Origin: Bacteroidota bacterium
Lineage (GTDB): Bacteria; Bacteroidota; Bacteroidia; Chitinophagales; BACL12
Length of the DNA: 64,000 bases
Assembly (NCBI GenBank): GCA_016706865.1
Contig: JADJIS010000002.1
Span: 1,488,001-1,552,000, forward strand
Reading direction: 5' to 3'
The notes beneath the pieces were generated by a model. That model did not search any database and was not told the origin of the DNA. It was given only the letters and a program-made list of their open reading frames with translations. The position numbers and the translations under genes were made by a program. Of this stretch, positions 1-7,272 are shown piece by piece (the stretch's first letter is position 1; every line of letters begins with the position of its first letter).

Positions 1-2
1 TT

Positions 3-1592
3 CAAGAAAAAGAACATTTAAATCAGTTTATCTATTGGTCTTATTTCAGTATGTTGACTTTTCTGCATTCACTTTTAGATGACCTCGACCAGGAACAACT
101 TAAAAAAGCTTTTTCTGAAGTTAATAAAATAGTTCAGCATTTTCACCGTAATAACAATATATCTCAACTGCGGAATAGAAACTTTGCAGATAGTGGCGAA
201 AATAATGCATTACTACATGAAATTAGAATAGAGACTTTTATAGATGAAGTGCATCGACATAGTATGCTTGCATTATATTATTGGACATACTTTTTATATG
301 ATATAAAAATGGCCTCAAAGGAAAAGGTTGAATTAAGAACATCTTTTATTAAATTGCCAAGCCAGAAAATTGAAGATCTATTTAATGATTTATCAATCCT
401 CCGAGAAAAAGTAACTGAAGGGTATTTAGGACTTGAGGGATGGGATTTTATGGATAGGACAGGAATGAATGTTTATTCACCTCCTGATGCCGCTGATTGG
501 GTAACCAAAGGAACTGTTATTTTCTTGTTAAAAAAGAATTATTCTGGATCGATAGATATTGAAAAGGTTGAAAACAATCGGAATTACTATTTTATCTACG
601 ATACGATAAAAGAGTATTTTTCAGATACTACCAACTTTTACGACAAGTGGAATGCAATAATTGATTGTAAATCTATTGAGCAATTACAATTGCGATTTAA
701 TTGGATATTAAATGTTTTCAAGCAATTAAAAGATCGCTACATATTTTCAATGGAATTGGAGATAGCCGAACAACCGCTCGAAGAAAAATTTACCTTGGCA
801 TTTAAAACAAGTGTTTTTGAATCTTGGATATCATCGATTAAATCTATTAAGCTTTTTGAACATTTTGGAAATATGAGGGATGCCAAAGAGGATGAACAAC
901 CTGAGGATTTGGGAGGGGTTTTGAATTTAAAGGCAAAAAGTAATTTTATAGAGAAAGGGTATCAGCAGATTCATCTAATTGAAGATTTAGGTAGTAAAAT
1001 CGCCAATAAAAACGATGAGGAGTTTATTTCAAAGGTGCTAAAAGATACGCCTACCTTAGAATACGGTTTAATTTATGATGCAGTATATGACATGATTCAA
1101 AAGCTGAAAAATACGGGATTTAAGCCCTCAGTTATCTTTACGGATTCAATTGCTGCTTATGATGATTCAATAGAAGAATCGAGCTATTTTATCCCTTATT
1201 GGAAATATATGGATAAAAAGATTCAAGTTGATACATCAGGTTATTTTGATGAAATTCCTGTAATTCCAATATATAGTGACTCAATCGAAAATATTATTAT
1301 TGCATGTGACTTTGAAAAGGCATTTGAGTTATCAGTAGTGAAGAATAGTGACTGGTTCAACAACATATTGAAGATTGAAATTAAAGCTGTAGATCGTGAG
1401 ATGGCAAAAAAGAGTTTTGAAAGTGACAAGGAAGGGTGGCTGGCGGAATGGAACGATATTAATATATCAGAAGAAAAAGCAATAGTAAGATTAATGAATT
1501 ATGTGCAAATTTCGGGTATTGTTCACGGAAAGTTTAATATTTGTAACAGTGAAGCATTTTTAGTCGGAAAAATTATAAAAGACGAGGATTAA
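3..1592 (+). CDS. Unknown protein, truncated at the 5' window edge
   Basis: The reading frame is open from base 3, with no stop before the first ATG at 51, so this is probably the C-terminal part of a longer gene whose start lies outside the window. At least 529 residues are visible. There is no signal peptide and no obvious membrane segment in the visible part. It is rich in Lys, Glu, Asp and aromatic residues, and looks like a soluble, mostly helical cytoplasmic protein. I recognise no family or catalytic motif. The next frame (1599-1784) follows after 6 bp on the same strand. The neighbouring orphan RES-domain gene and tRNA make this a plausible accessory-gene spot, but that is inference. 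Confidence 0.8.
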   Translation, partial: QEKEHLNQFIYWSYFSMLTFLHSLLDDLDQEQLKKAFSEVNKIVQHFHRNNNISQLRNRNFADSGENNALLHEIRIETFIDEVHRHSMLALYYWTYFLYDIKMASKEKVELRTSFIKLPSQKIEDLFNDLSILREKVTEGYLGLEGWDFMDRTGMNVYSPPDAADWVTKGTVIFLLKKNYSGSIDIEKVENNRNYYFIYDTIKEYFSDTTNFYDKWNAIIDCKSIEQLQLRFNWILNVFKQLKDRYIFSMELEIAEQPLEEKFTLAFKTSVFESWISSIKSIKLFEHFGNMRDAKEDEQPEDLGGVLNLKAKSNFIEKGYQQIHLIEDLGSKIANKNDEEFISKVLKDTPTLEYGLIYDAVYDMIQKLKNTGFKPSVIFTDSIAAYDDSIEESSYFIPYWKYMDKKIQVDTSGYFDEIPVIPIYSDSIENIIIACDFEKAFELSVVKNSDWFNNILKIEIKAVDREMAKKSFESDKEGWLAEWNDINISEEKAIVRLMNYVQISGIVHGKFNICNSEAFLVGKIIKDED

Positions 1593-1598
1593 TCTTGT

Positions 1599-1784
1599 AT
1601 GCTACTTTGCTATATGAATGATCATTTTAATTTATTAGAAGCTCATTTTGTCGGTGAATATTTTCTATCTAATAATCGAATAAATCTCCAGTCAGTAGAT
1701 AAAGCGATAAGATTTGAATCAAACATGTTACATAGGGTAAAGATTTTAGAAAAAATTCCAGAGAAAAGGAATAAATATTTTTAG
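1599..1784 (+). CDS. Possible small protein of 61 aa
   Basis: A 61-residue frame starts 6 bp after the stop of the preceding unknown gene, so it could be co-translated. A second in-frame ATG lies at 1614. It has no signal peptide, no membrane segment and no recognisable domain, and its C-terminus is basic. Its 3' end overlaps the 3' end of the convergent RES-domain gene by 4 nt. It may be a real small gene or a chance frame; only spacing supports it. Confidence 0.3.
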   Translation: MLLCYMNDHFNLLEAHFVGEYFLSNNRINLQSVDKAIRFESNMLHRVKILEKIPEKRNKYF

Positions 1785-2683
1785 TACATACGATTGTTGG
1801 CATGATCGCTAATTCTCACTTCGCCCTTAAGAATTTTCAATGCCAGTTCCTTTCCCAAATGATCTGTTTGCATTTTCTCAAGCTTGAAAGTACCATCACT
1901 TTCAACGTATGCAAATTTCTCATTGTCCACTACGGATTTCAAATTTTTATGATAAACTGTGTGAACTCCAACTCCCACCAACTTGAGATATTCGTCTGCA
2001 ACAAATGGTAGAATAGCAACATTAAATCCGGCACCTTCAGTACGAACACTGGGATATAAAATACCTCCAACTCCATTACTATAAATTTTATTAGCGATAG
2101 CTGCTGAAATCTTATAATCATTTTGGGAAGTAATATGATCCTTTGCAAATTCTGAAGCAAAATATTCACCAATTGCTTTGGCTGCAATAGGATCGGGATA
2201 TGATTTCAGTTTCTCAGCGAAGGATTCTGCAAGATTCAATTGTGATATATTTTCTGGATTGGAGGCAACGTCACTTACAATAGCTACCAGCCAAAAAGGT
2301 TTTTCTACAAGCCACTTACCTACTGTCATTTGAAATTCACCCTCAGTGGGTAATTTTTCACGTAATATCAAGGATGCTTCGGCTAGATTTGTTAACATAG
2401 GGTATTTAATAGCCTCTGAAGCAATAGAGCCATAAAATACAGGCAAGCCTGGAAAGTGGCACCTTCCAAAACTTTTAGAAACAGGATTATAAGACATTTC
2501 TTTACTTGTGGTAAAATCTACTGCTTCAGTTGGTCGTGCTCTATAAATAGCATGACCTTTAGGAATTTCAACTGCCAGTACTGGAAATGCTTTTAATGAA
2601 TCAATAAAATGTATTATCTCTGGGAATTCTGATTTGTATAAATCGAGGCCTTGGAGCCCATGTATTATTTGTATGTCTTCCAT
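1781..2683 (-). CDS. RES-domain protein (possible NAD+-degrading toxin-type enzyme)
   Basis: This 300-aa soluble protein resembles the RES fold, named after conserved Arg, Glu and Ser, known from RES-Xre toxin-antitoxin systems whose toxins degrade NAD+. Visible matches are YRARP (Arg48/Arg50), GR at 73-74, the aromatic stretch PVFYGS with Tyr84 followed by Glu90, and late in the protein GGILYPSVR with Ser212 followed by GAGFNVAI. Classical RES toxins are roughly 150-230 aa and lie directly downstream of an Xre antitoxin. Here the protein is longer and the upstream neighbour is tRNA-Lys, with no antitoxin gene visible. It is therefore either an orphan toxin homologue or a RES protein with another role. 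The family call is by eye from motif order. Confidence 0.55.
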   Translation of the reverse strand: MEDIQIIHGLQGLDLYKSEFPEIIHFIDSLKAFPVLAVEIPKGHAIYRARPTEAVDFTTSKEMSYNPVSKSFGRCHFPGLPVFYGSIASEAIKYPMLTNLAEASLILREKLPTEGEFQMTVGKWLVEKPFWLVAIVSDVASNPENISQLNLAESFAEKLKSYPDPIAAKAIGEYFASEFAKDHITSQNDYKISAAIANKIYSNGVGGILYPSVRTEGAGFNVAILPFVADEYLKLVGVGVHTVYHKNLKSVVDNEKFAYVESDGTFKLEKMQTDHLGKELALKILKGEVRISDHANNRMY

Positions 2684-2781
2684 CGTAAATTTTTTTCAAT
2701 CATCGTCAATAAAAAAAGAACATTTGTTTTACAAATGAAGTTTCAAAAACCAAATGTTTCCCCTATGTTTCCCCCAGAATT

Positions 2782-2817
2782 AAAAAACCCTCGTAAATCA
2801 TTGATTTACAAGGGTTT
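2782..2817 (-). terminator. Rho-independent terminator of tRNA-Lys
   Basis: On the minus strand, directly after the tRNA, a stem of AAACCCT and GTAAATC (one internal mismatch) pairs with GATTTAC and AGGGTTT around a 3-nt loop, and is followed by T residues. Confidence 0.75.
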
Positions 2818-2831
2818 AAACCTGTTTAGCG

Positions 2832-2904
2832 TGATCCCGCTGGGACTCGAACCCAGGACCACTACATTAAAAGTGTAATGCTCTACCAACTGAGCTACGG
2901 AATC
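2832..2904 (-). tRNA. tRNA-Lys (anticodon UUU)
   Basis: The 73-nt cloverleaf reads on the minus strand. The acceptor GATTCCG pairs with CGGGATC (one G-U pair). The D arm contains AGCTCAGTTGGTAGAGC. The anticodon loop is CTTTTAA with anticodon TTT, and the T arm carries GGTTCGAGTCC. The discriminator is A, and CCA is not encoded. A hairpin terminator follows immediately. Confidence 0.97.
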
Positions 2905-3035
2905 TTTAAAAAGGAGAAAGGAGAGAGGAGGAAGGAGTGAAACCCACCAACGCCATGTAATTCCTTTCCGTTGATTTAAGAACAATTTTTAATCACCTTT
3001 TTTCAAAAGTGTCGCAAAGATAGGTGTTAATAGGG

Positions 3036-3075
3036 GGAAAAAAAAGGGGTGTTGAAAAGTTTTATTCAACACCCC
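3036..3075 (-). terminator. Rho-independent terminator of the DUF4920-like gene
   Basis: Read on the minus strand, GGGGTGTTGAA and TTCAACACCCC form an 11-bp stem with an 8-nt loop, followed by a run of eight or more T. It lies 40 bp past the stop of the lipoprotein gene ending at 3116. Confidence 0.85.
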
Positions 3076-3115
3076 AATATATTTTGGTTCGAAAGCCTTG
3101 TTAGGGGCGGAAATT

Positions 3116-3667
3116 TTAGTGAATAACCACTCCGTCAGCTACGAAACGCAACTCCTGCTTAGGGGTTGTGATGGCATCGATCTCTGTTTGAGATTTGCCT
3201 GCATCTCCTGCAAGATGTTTTTGCTCGTCAACAGTTACGGTTCTGAGTTCTGCTTTGCCTTCCATGGTAACTACTGTGCCACTGGCAAGGTCTTTAGGAA
3301 CAAAAAAACCATAATCCTTAAAAGTAACCATCATGGTTTTACCGTTTCCGGCGTCCATGGTCATCCAGCAACCTTTGTTTTGACAAACGGAAGTAACCTT
3401 TCCGGTAACTTTTCCGGTGTAACCATTGGCCGTTGATTCATTTGCAGCCAAATTTTGAATATTTACACCTCCCTCGGAGCTGATGGTTTTGCCAAAATGT
3501 TTAGCAGTATCGGAGGATACATAACTGGCTAGTTGATAAGGAGATTGTTCAGCCATGGTCATGTCGATATCATCATCATCACCACCATCTTTTTTATCTT
3601 TTCCACCACAAGAAACCATTAAAATGGCACTGGATGTAATTAGCAGGGAATAAATTAGTTTTTTCAT
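3116..3667 (-). CDS. DUF4920-like lipoprotein
   Basis: This 183-aa protein begins with a lipoprotein signal and a lipobox ending in Cys20 (LMVSC-GG). A highly charged linker of Lys, Gly and Asp residues follows. The C-terminal domain (about 75-183) has the VCQNKGCWM segment seen in DUF4920-type proteins, with two Cys and an aromatic pair that could bind a metal or a redox partner. It is expected to be anchored in the outer or inner membrane, facing the periplasm. Its function is not known. A 47-aa lipoprotein with a similar leader (MKK-IY...SCG, then charged repeats) lies just upstream on the same strand, suggesting a duplication that kept only the N-terminal part. A good terminator follows. 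Confidence 0.75.
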   Translation of the reverse strand: MKKLIYSLLITSSAILMVSCGGKDKKDGGDDDDIDMTMAEQSPYQLASYVSSDTAKHFGKTISSEGGVNIQNLAANESTANGYTGKVTGKVTSVCQNKGCWMTMDAGNGKTMMVTFKDYGFFVPKDLASGTVVTMEGKAELRTVTVDEQKHLAGDAGKSQTEIDAITTPKQELRFVADGVVIH

Positions 3668-3757
3668 ATCAAATTATTTTAGGCAAAATTAACTACAAAA
3701 ATCTTAGCAAACTGCTAAATTTTTGTAAAAAAAAGGGTTTTCATGGGGACCTGAAAA

Positions 3758-3901
3758 TCAGGAAATGAAAGTCATTTGTGCGGGAACCACATAGGTCATG
3801 TCTTCCATGTCGTCTTCGCCTTTGTCTTTGTCTTTGCTTCCGCAAGATGTAGCCAGACTGAACGTTACAGCCATTACTACGAGGTAGATCATTTTTTTCA
3901 T
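3758..3901 (-). CDS. Small lipoprotein of 47 aa
   Basis: ATG at 3901 opens a 47-codon frame ending in TGA at 3758. The protein starts MKKMIYLVVMAV, reaches a lipobox at about residue 20 (LATSC-GS), continues with a Lys/Asp/Glu-rich stretch, and ends with a short hydrophobic tail. The leader and charged linker resemble those of the DUF4920-like lipoprotein downstream on the same strand (3116-3667). It is either a genuine small lipoprotein or the remnant of a duplicated gene. An intact lipobox and lack of stop codons argue that the reading frame is maintained. Confidence 0.6.
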   Translation of the reverse strand: MKKMIYLVVMAVTFSLATSCGSKDKDKGEDDMEDMTYVVPAQMTFIS

Positions 3902-3912
3902 ATTTGTATATT

Positions 3913-5169
3913 TTACCTCGAAAATAACAATTTGAAATAAAATGAAGGTTTTCTCAAACGATCGCGAATGTCGATATCTTCAAACATTACCATAATTGTT
4001 TCGCGTAAAGTTTTATTTCTGTTCGCTTTTCGCACCACAAAATTGAATAACCAAGGGTACTTAACGAGTTTTTGCATGCGATAACTCAATTGCAATTCTC
4101 CACCCAAACGGCGGTAAATTGCCTCGTCATATTTTTTTAATGCAGATGCCGAAAAATCATTTGCTGCCAGACTTTCCTTTACCTGCTGGGCTGCAGTGTA
4201 TCCACTTAATATTGCGTTGCCAATTCCCTCCCCGGTAAACGGATCTATCAAACTTGCTGCATCACCAATTAACATATAATTATCTCCGCTGATCTTCCTT
4301 TTTTTACTGCCGAGCGGCAATCCATATCCTCTTATTTCATCCACAGGTTCTGCGTTCTTAAAACGTTCGCTGAGCTGTGGATATTTTTTTATGATATGGT
4401 TCATTTCTTCTTTTAGGTTGATGCGTTTTTTTGCAACATAATCTGACCGCATTCCCACCCCAACATTGCATTCACCATTTGCCAAAGGAAATATCCAGAA
4501 ATATCCTGGAAGAAAATCTTTCACAAAATGTAATTCAATATAATTTCCTTCCTTCATACCTGTCACATTTTTATAATAAACCCGCAATCCGGCACAGTGA
4601 TGATCCTTTTCCATTTCCAAACCGCCAATTTTTCTTGCAAATTGCGAATGTGCACCGCTTGCATCTATCACTAATTTTGTGTGGACAATAATTTCTCCAT
4701 CCTTGGATGTGCAGATATATCCATCCTTTGTTTTTTCAAAACCGGAAATATCCACGCCTTCCAAAAATTGAATGGAAGAATGAGTTTTAACTTCCTGAAT
4801 TAAAAAATTATCAAAATCGATTCTTTTCGAAATAAAACCCGGAGCGATTTCTCTGGCTTCATCTGTTTTTTTAGGTTTATTGCGGAAGGGGATGCTCAGT
4901 TCATCAAGATTTGGTGCAACAAATGTCACTCCCCAACAATTTAATTGAATGGGATCCAACGAAAGTTTTTCCACCAATTTTTTATCGTAACGATTTAATA
5001 TCTCCACCACCTTTCCGCTCAATGCATCACCACAGATCTTATCGCGGGGAAATATCGCCTTATCCGCCAATACACAATTGATCTTTTCCTTAGCTAAAAA
5101 AAGCGAAGCAACCGCACCTCCCGGTCCTGCACCAAGAATAAAAACATCTGTGGTTAAAATTTGAGACAT
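3913..5169 (-). CDS. Geranylgeranyl reductase-family FAD oxidoreductase
   Basis: This 418-aa flavoprotein has an N-terminal Rossmann motif (GAGPGGAVAS, about residues 13-22) and the conserved CGDALSG segment near residue 46. It also has the second FAD motif GDAASLIDPFTGEGIG in the C-terminal half. These features match the geranylgeranyl reductase family in the p-hydroxybenzoate hydroxylase superfamily. Members reduce isoprenoid double bonds or act on lipids, quinones or pigments. The exact substrate cannot be read here, because the divergent neighbour is a small membrane protein and the downstream gene is a tiny lipoprotein. The ATG at 5169 places the Rossmann fold at the usual distance from the N-terminus. 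Confidence 0.85.
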   Translation of the reverse strand: MSQILTTDVFILGAGPGGAVASLFLAKEKINCVLADKAIFPRDKICGDALSGKVVEILNRYDKKLVEKLSLDPIQLNCWGVTFVAPNLDELSIPFRNKPKKTDEAREIAPGFISKRIDFDNFLIQEVKTHSSIQFLEGVDISGFEKTKDGYICTSKDGEIIVHTKLVIDASGAHSQFARKIGGLEMEKDHHCAGLRVYYKNVTGMKEGNYIELHFVKDFLPGYFWIFPLANGECNVGVGMRSDYVAKKRINLKEEMNHIIKKYPQLSERFKNAEPVDEIRGYGLPLGSKKRKISGDNYMLIGDAASLIDPFTGEGIGNAILSGYTAAQQVKESLAANDFSASALKKYDEAIYRRLGGELQLSYRMQKLVKYPWLFNFVVRKANRNKTLRETIMVMFEDIDIRDRLRKPSFYFKLLFSR

Positions 5170-5369
5170 GGGTGCAAATATAAATCTTATGTCCGCTCAT
5201 GAGGTGTTTTTAGCCCATTATTCCCCACTTTTATCAAAAATTTGTTGTGGAATATTTTCCCTGCCCATAGTATTATTTTGGCTGTAAATGCCTGTACATC
5301 TATATCCAGATTGATTTTTAAAATAATGGCACAGGTATTGGCCTACCATAATGAATAAAATGAAAGATC

Positions 5370-5615
5370 ATGAATAAGCGAATAAAATTAATAATTGGTT
5401 TATTGATGTTTGCAGCATTTGCAGTTGCAAGTTTCATTACTATTTTTTGGCAATTGTTTATCATTCTTTATATTTTAGGAATGGTAATGATCATCTGGTT
5501 CATTATTAAATTACTTCGATACCCAACATCTTCCAACAGAACTTTTGATAAATATTTTTATGATGATTTGAATATTAAGATCATGGATGAGAAGAAGTTA
5601 AAAATGAAAGAATGA
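5370..5615 (+). CDS. Small two-helix membrane protein
   Basis: The 81-aa product has two hydrophobic segments (about 6-24 and 27-47) and a basic, charged C-terminal tail ending in lysines. It is a small inner-membrane protein of unknown role. The last codons run into GAATGAA-type repeat sequence that continues downstream, so the repeat may have reshaped the C-terminus. Confidence 0.6.
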   Translation: MNKRIKLIIGLLMFAAFAVASFITIFWQLFIILYILGMVMIIWFIIKLLRYPTSSNRTFDKYFYDDLNIKIMDEKKLKMKE

Positions 5616-5950
5616 ATATCGCGAGACGCGAATGAAGGAATGAAAGAATGAATTGCCACCTGAAAATTAATATATCACATGTGTACTTTTTGGGTTTACT
5701 TATAATTTATTTCGAAGGATTGTGCCTGAAAAAATTGCTAAATAATTTATTTAGCAGAAACTTTGAAAAACCGAAAAGGTAATGTCTTCCCCATGGGGAA
5801 GATAAAAGATGAGGCCCGAATGCGAATGAAGGAATGAATGTATAATACGTAGGAATGTACCCGAAAAAATTCCGAAGTAATTTATTTAGCAGAAACTATG
5901 AAAAATCGCAAAAGAAACATCTTCCCCTTTGGGGAAGATAAGAGATGGGG
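5616..5950. repeat. Intergenic repeats: GAATGAA tract and a duplicated ~100-bp hairpin unit
   Basis: No gene is seen here. A short tract of GAATGAA-type units follows the preceding gene. Then a unit of about 100 bp occurs twice (about 5715-5813 and 5850-5952). Each contains TAATTTATTTAGCAGAAACT, then a palindrome CTTCCCC-n-GGGGAAG, then GATGRGGC. The palindromes have different loops (AT and TTT), so the copies are diverged but keep the stem. The second hairpin may also terminate the gene ending at 5951. Confidence 0.7.
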
Positions 5951-7270
5951 CTAAAACATCACCGTCAAACTCCCATACCCACCAATCCCGGTAAACGCAT
6001 CCTGCGCAACTAATCCAAGAATACTATTGGAGCCAACTTTAAGTTCAATGGAATTTCCAAATCGTTTTTTAATATCTAATCCCGCATTAAAGGAGCCATA
6101 TCCACCAACATGTGCATTTGCAGAAATTGTAGTTTGAATATTATTAAATGTTTTTCCTCCCTGAACAAATATTAAAGGTTTGTAAGGAGTATTAAACATA
6201 TATTGTGTGCCTAGAGTAATATACATAGAGCTTCCAATATTTTTTGAGATACTAACATTTAATCGGGAAGGTAATGCCTGACTAAATATTTTTTCGCCCT
6301 TTTGAATTCCAATTATTTCTAAAAGTGAATCGGTATTTCCGGTAGCAGCGGAATCGGTTGCGGAAAAAAGATTATTAATTTCAATTCCTTCAAAATGTAA
6401 GGTGGAATCTCCTGAATATTGCAATGGATCCTTATTCCAAAAAACAGCACCAATATCATTCATCATTACATTGATAGAAATTTCTGGATCTTGAAAATAT
6501 GCCTGACCGAAAACATCAAAACTAAATCCGGCGCCTGTAAATGATGTGAGAGAAGGTTTATTTTCGCCGGAGGTATGAATATCAAAATCGTATTCCAGAT
6601 CCAGATATCGCCCATCAGGAGCAGTGAATAAGGTGCCGTATCTTGTCTTTATATCCAACCCAGATAATCCTTGTACTAAGCCAACTGTAGCGCCTACCTT
6701 AAAAGAATTATAACTATCATTAAATAATTTCATCATCCCCACCTTATATTCCATTACACTTGTTAAACTGAATTTGGAATCGGTTAATTGGGCATTAATA
6801 TTTTGATAATCGTAATTACCATAAAATACAAGATGAAAAAGATCGCTGGTAAATTGACTGGATTCTTCAAAATTATATTCAACTCCCGCTAAAAAGATAT
6901 TATCTGAATTGCTTTTACTTGCCATCATCAACCAAACACCATTATAAAAATCTACTCCTATGGTGTTGAGATTTGTGAGTTTAGCACTTGCATTGTCTTT
7001 CATTTCCTCAGTAATAAATCCTGACCCAAAGAAATTCTGTATGAAAGATGCACTGAAACAATTGCTGGCAGTATATACATCGCTGAAAGCAACAACAGCA
7101 ATTCTGTTACCGTTAAAATTTACATTTAGCGGATCAAAAATTCCGAAAATTGTAGTAGATGAAGCCGTGGTTTGCACCGACCCTATTTTTACATCCATAG
7201 AATCGGGTGTGGCCTGAGCGGTAAAAATTATTAAAAATAAACTGCTAAGGATAAAAAGTTTTCTCTGCAT
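5951..7270 (-). CDS. Outer-membrane beta-barrel protein, DUF5723-like
   Basis: The protein is about 439 aa, with a cleavable signal peptide (hydrophobic core, cleavage near AQA at 18-20). After it come many alternating hydrophobic/polar strands with aromatic residues, ending in SLTVMF, a typical beta-barrel C-terminal phenylalanine. Its overall pattern resembles the DUF5723 barrels common in Bacteroidota, but I am not certain of that family. ATG at 7270 is preferred over an overlapping GTG at 7273. The gene starts 2 bp after the stop of the large lipoprotein upstream, so the two are probably translated together and may form an outer-membrane complex. Confidence 0.6.
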   Translation of the reverse strand: MQRKLFILSSLFLIIFTAQATPDSMDVKIGSVQTTASSTTIFGIFDPLNVNFNGNRIAVVAFSDVYTASNCFSASFIQNFFGSGFITEEMKDNASAKLTNLNTIGVDFYNGVWLMMASKSNSDNIFLAGVEYNFEESSQFTSDLFHLVFYGNYDYQNINAQLTDSKFSLTSVMEYKVGMMKLFNDSYNSFKVGATVGLVQGLSGLDIKTRYGTLFTAPDGRYLDLEYDFDIHTSGENKPSLTSFTGAGFSFDVFGQAYFQDPEISINVMMNDIGAVFWNKDPLQYSGDSTLHFEGIEINNLFSATDSAATGNTDSLLEIIGIQKGEKIFSQALPSRLNVSISKNIGSSMYITLGTQYMFNTPYKPLIFVQGGKTFNNIQTTISANAHVGGYGSFNAGLDIKKRFGNSIELKVGSNSILGLVAQDAFTGIGGYGSLTVMF

Positions 7271-7272
7271 CA

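Noticed and set aside
2651..2878. 75-aa ORF ending PLGLEPRTTTLKV
   Set aside because: It is the antisense of tRNA-Lys and its terminator; GLEPRTT is a common artefact of translating tRNA T arms.
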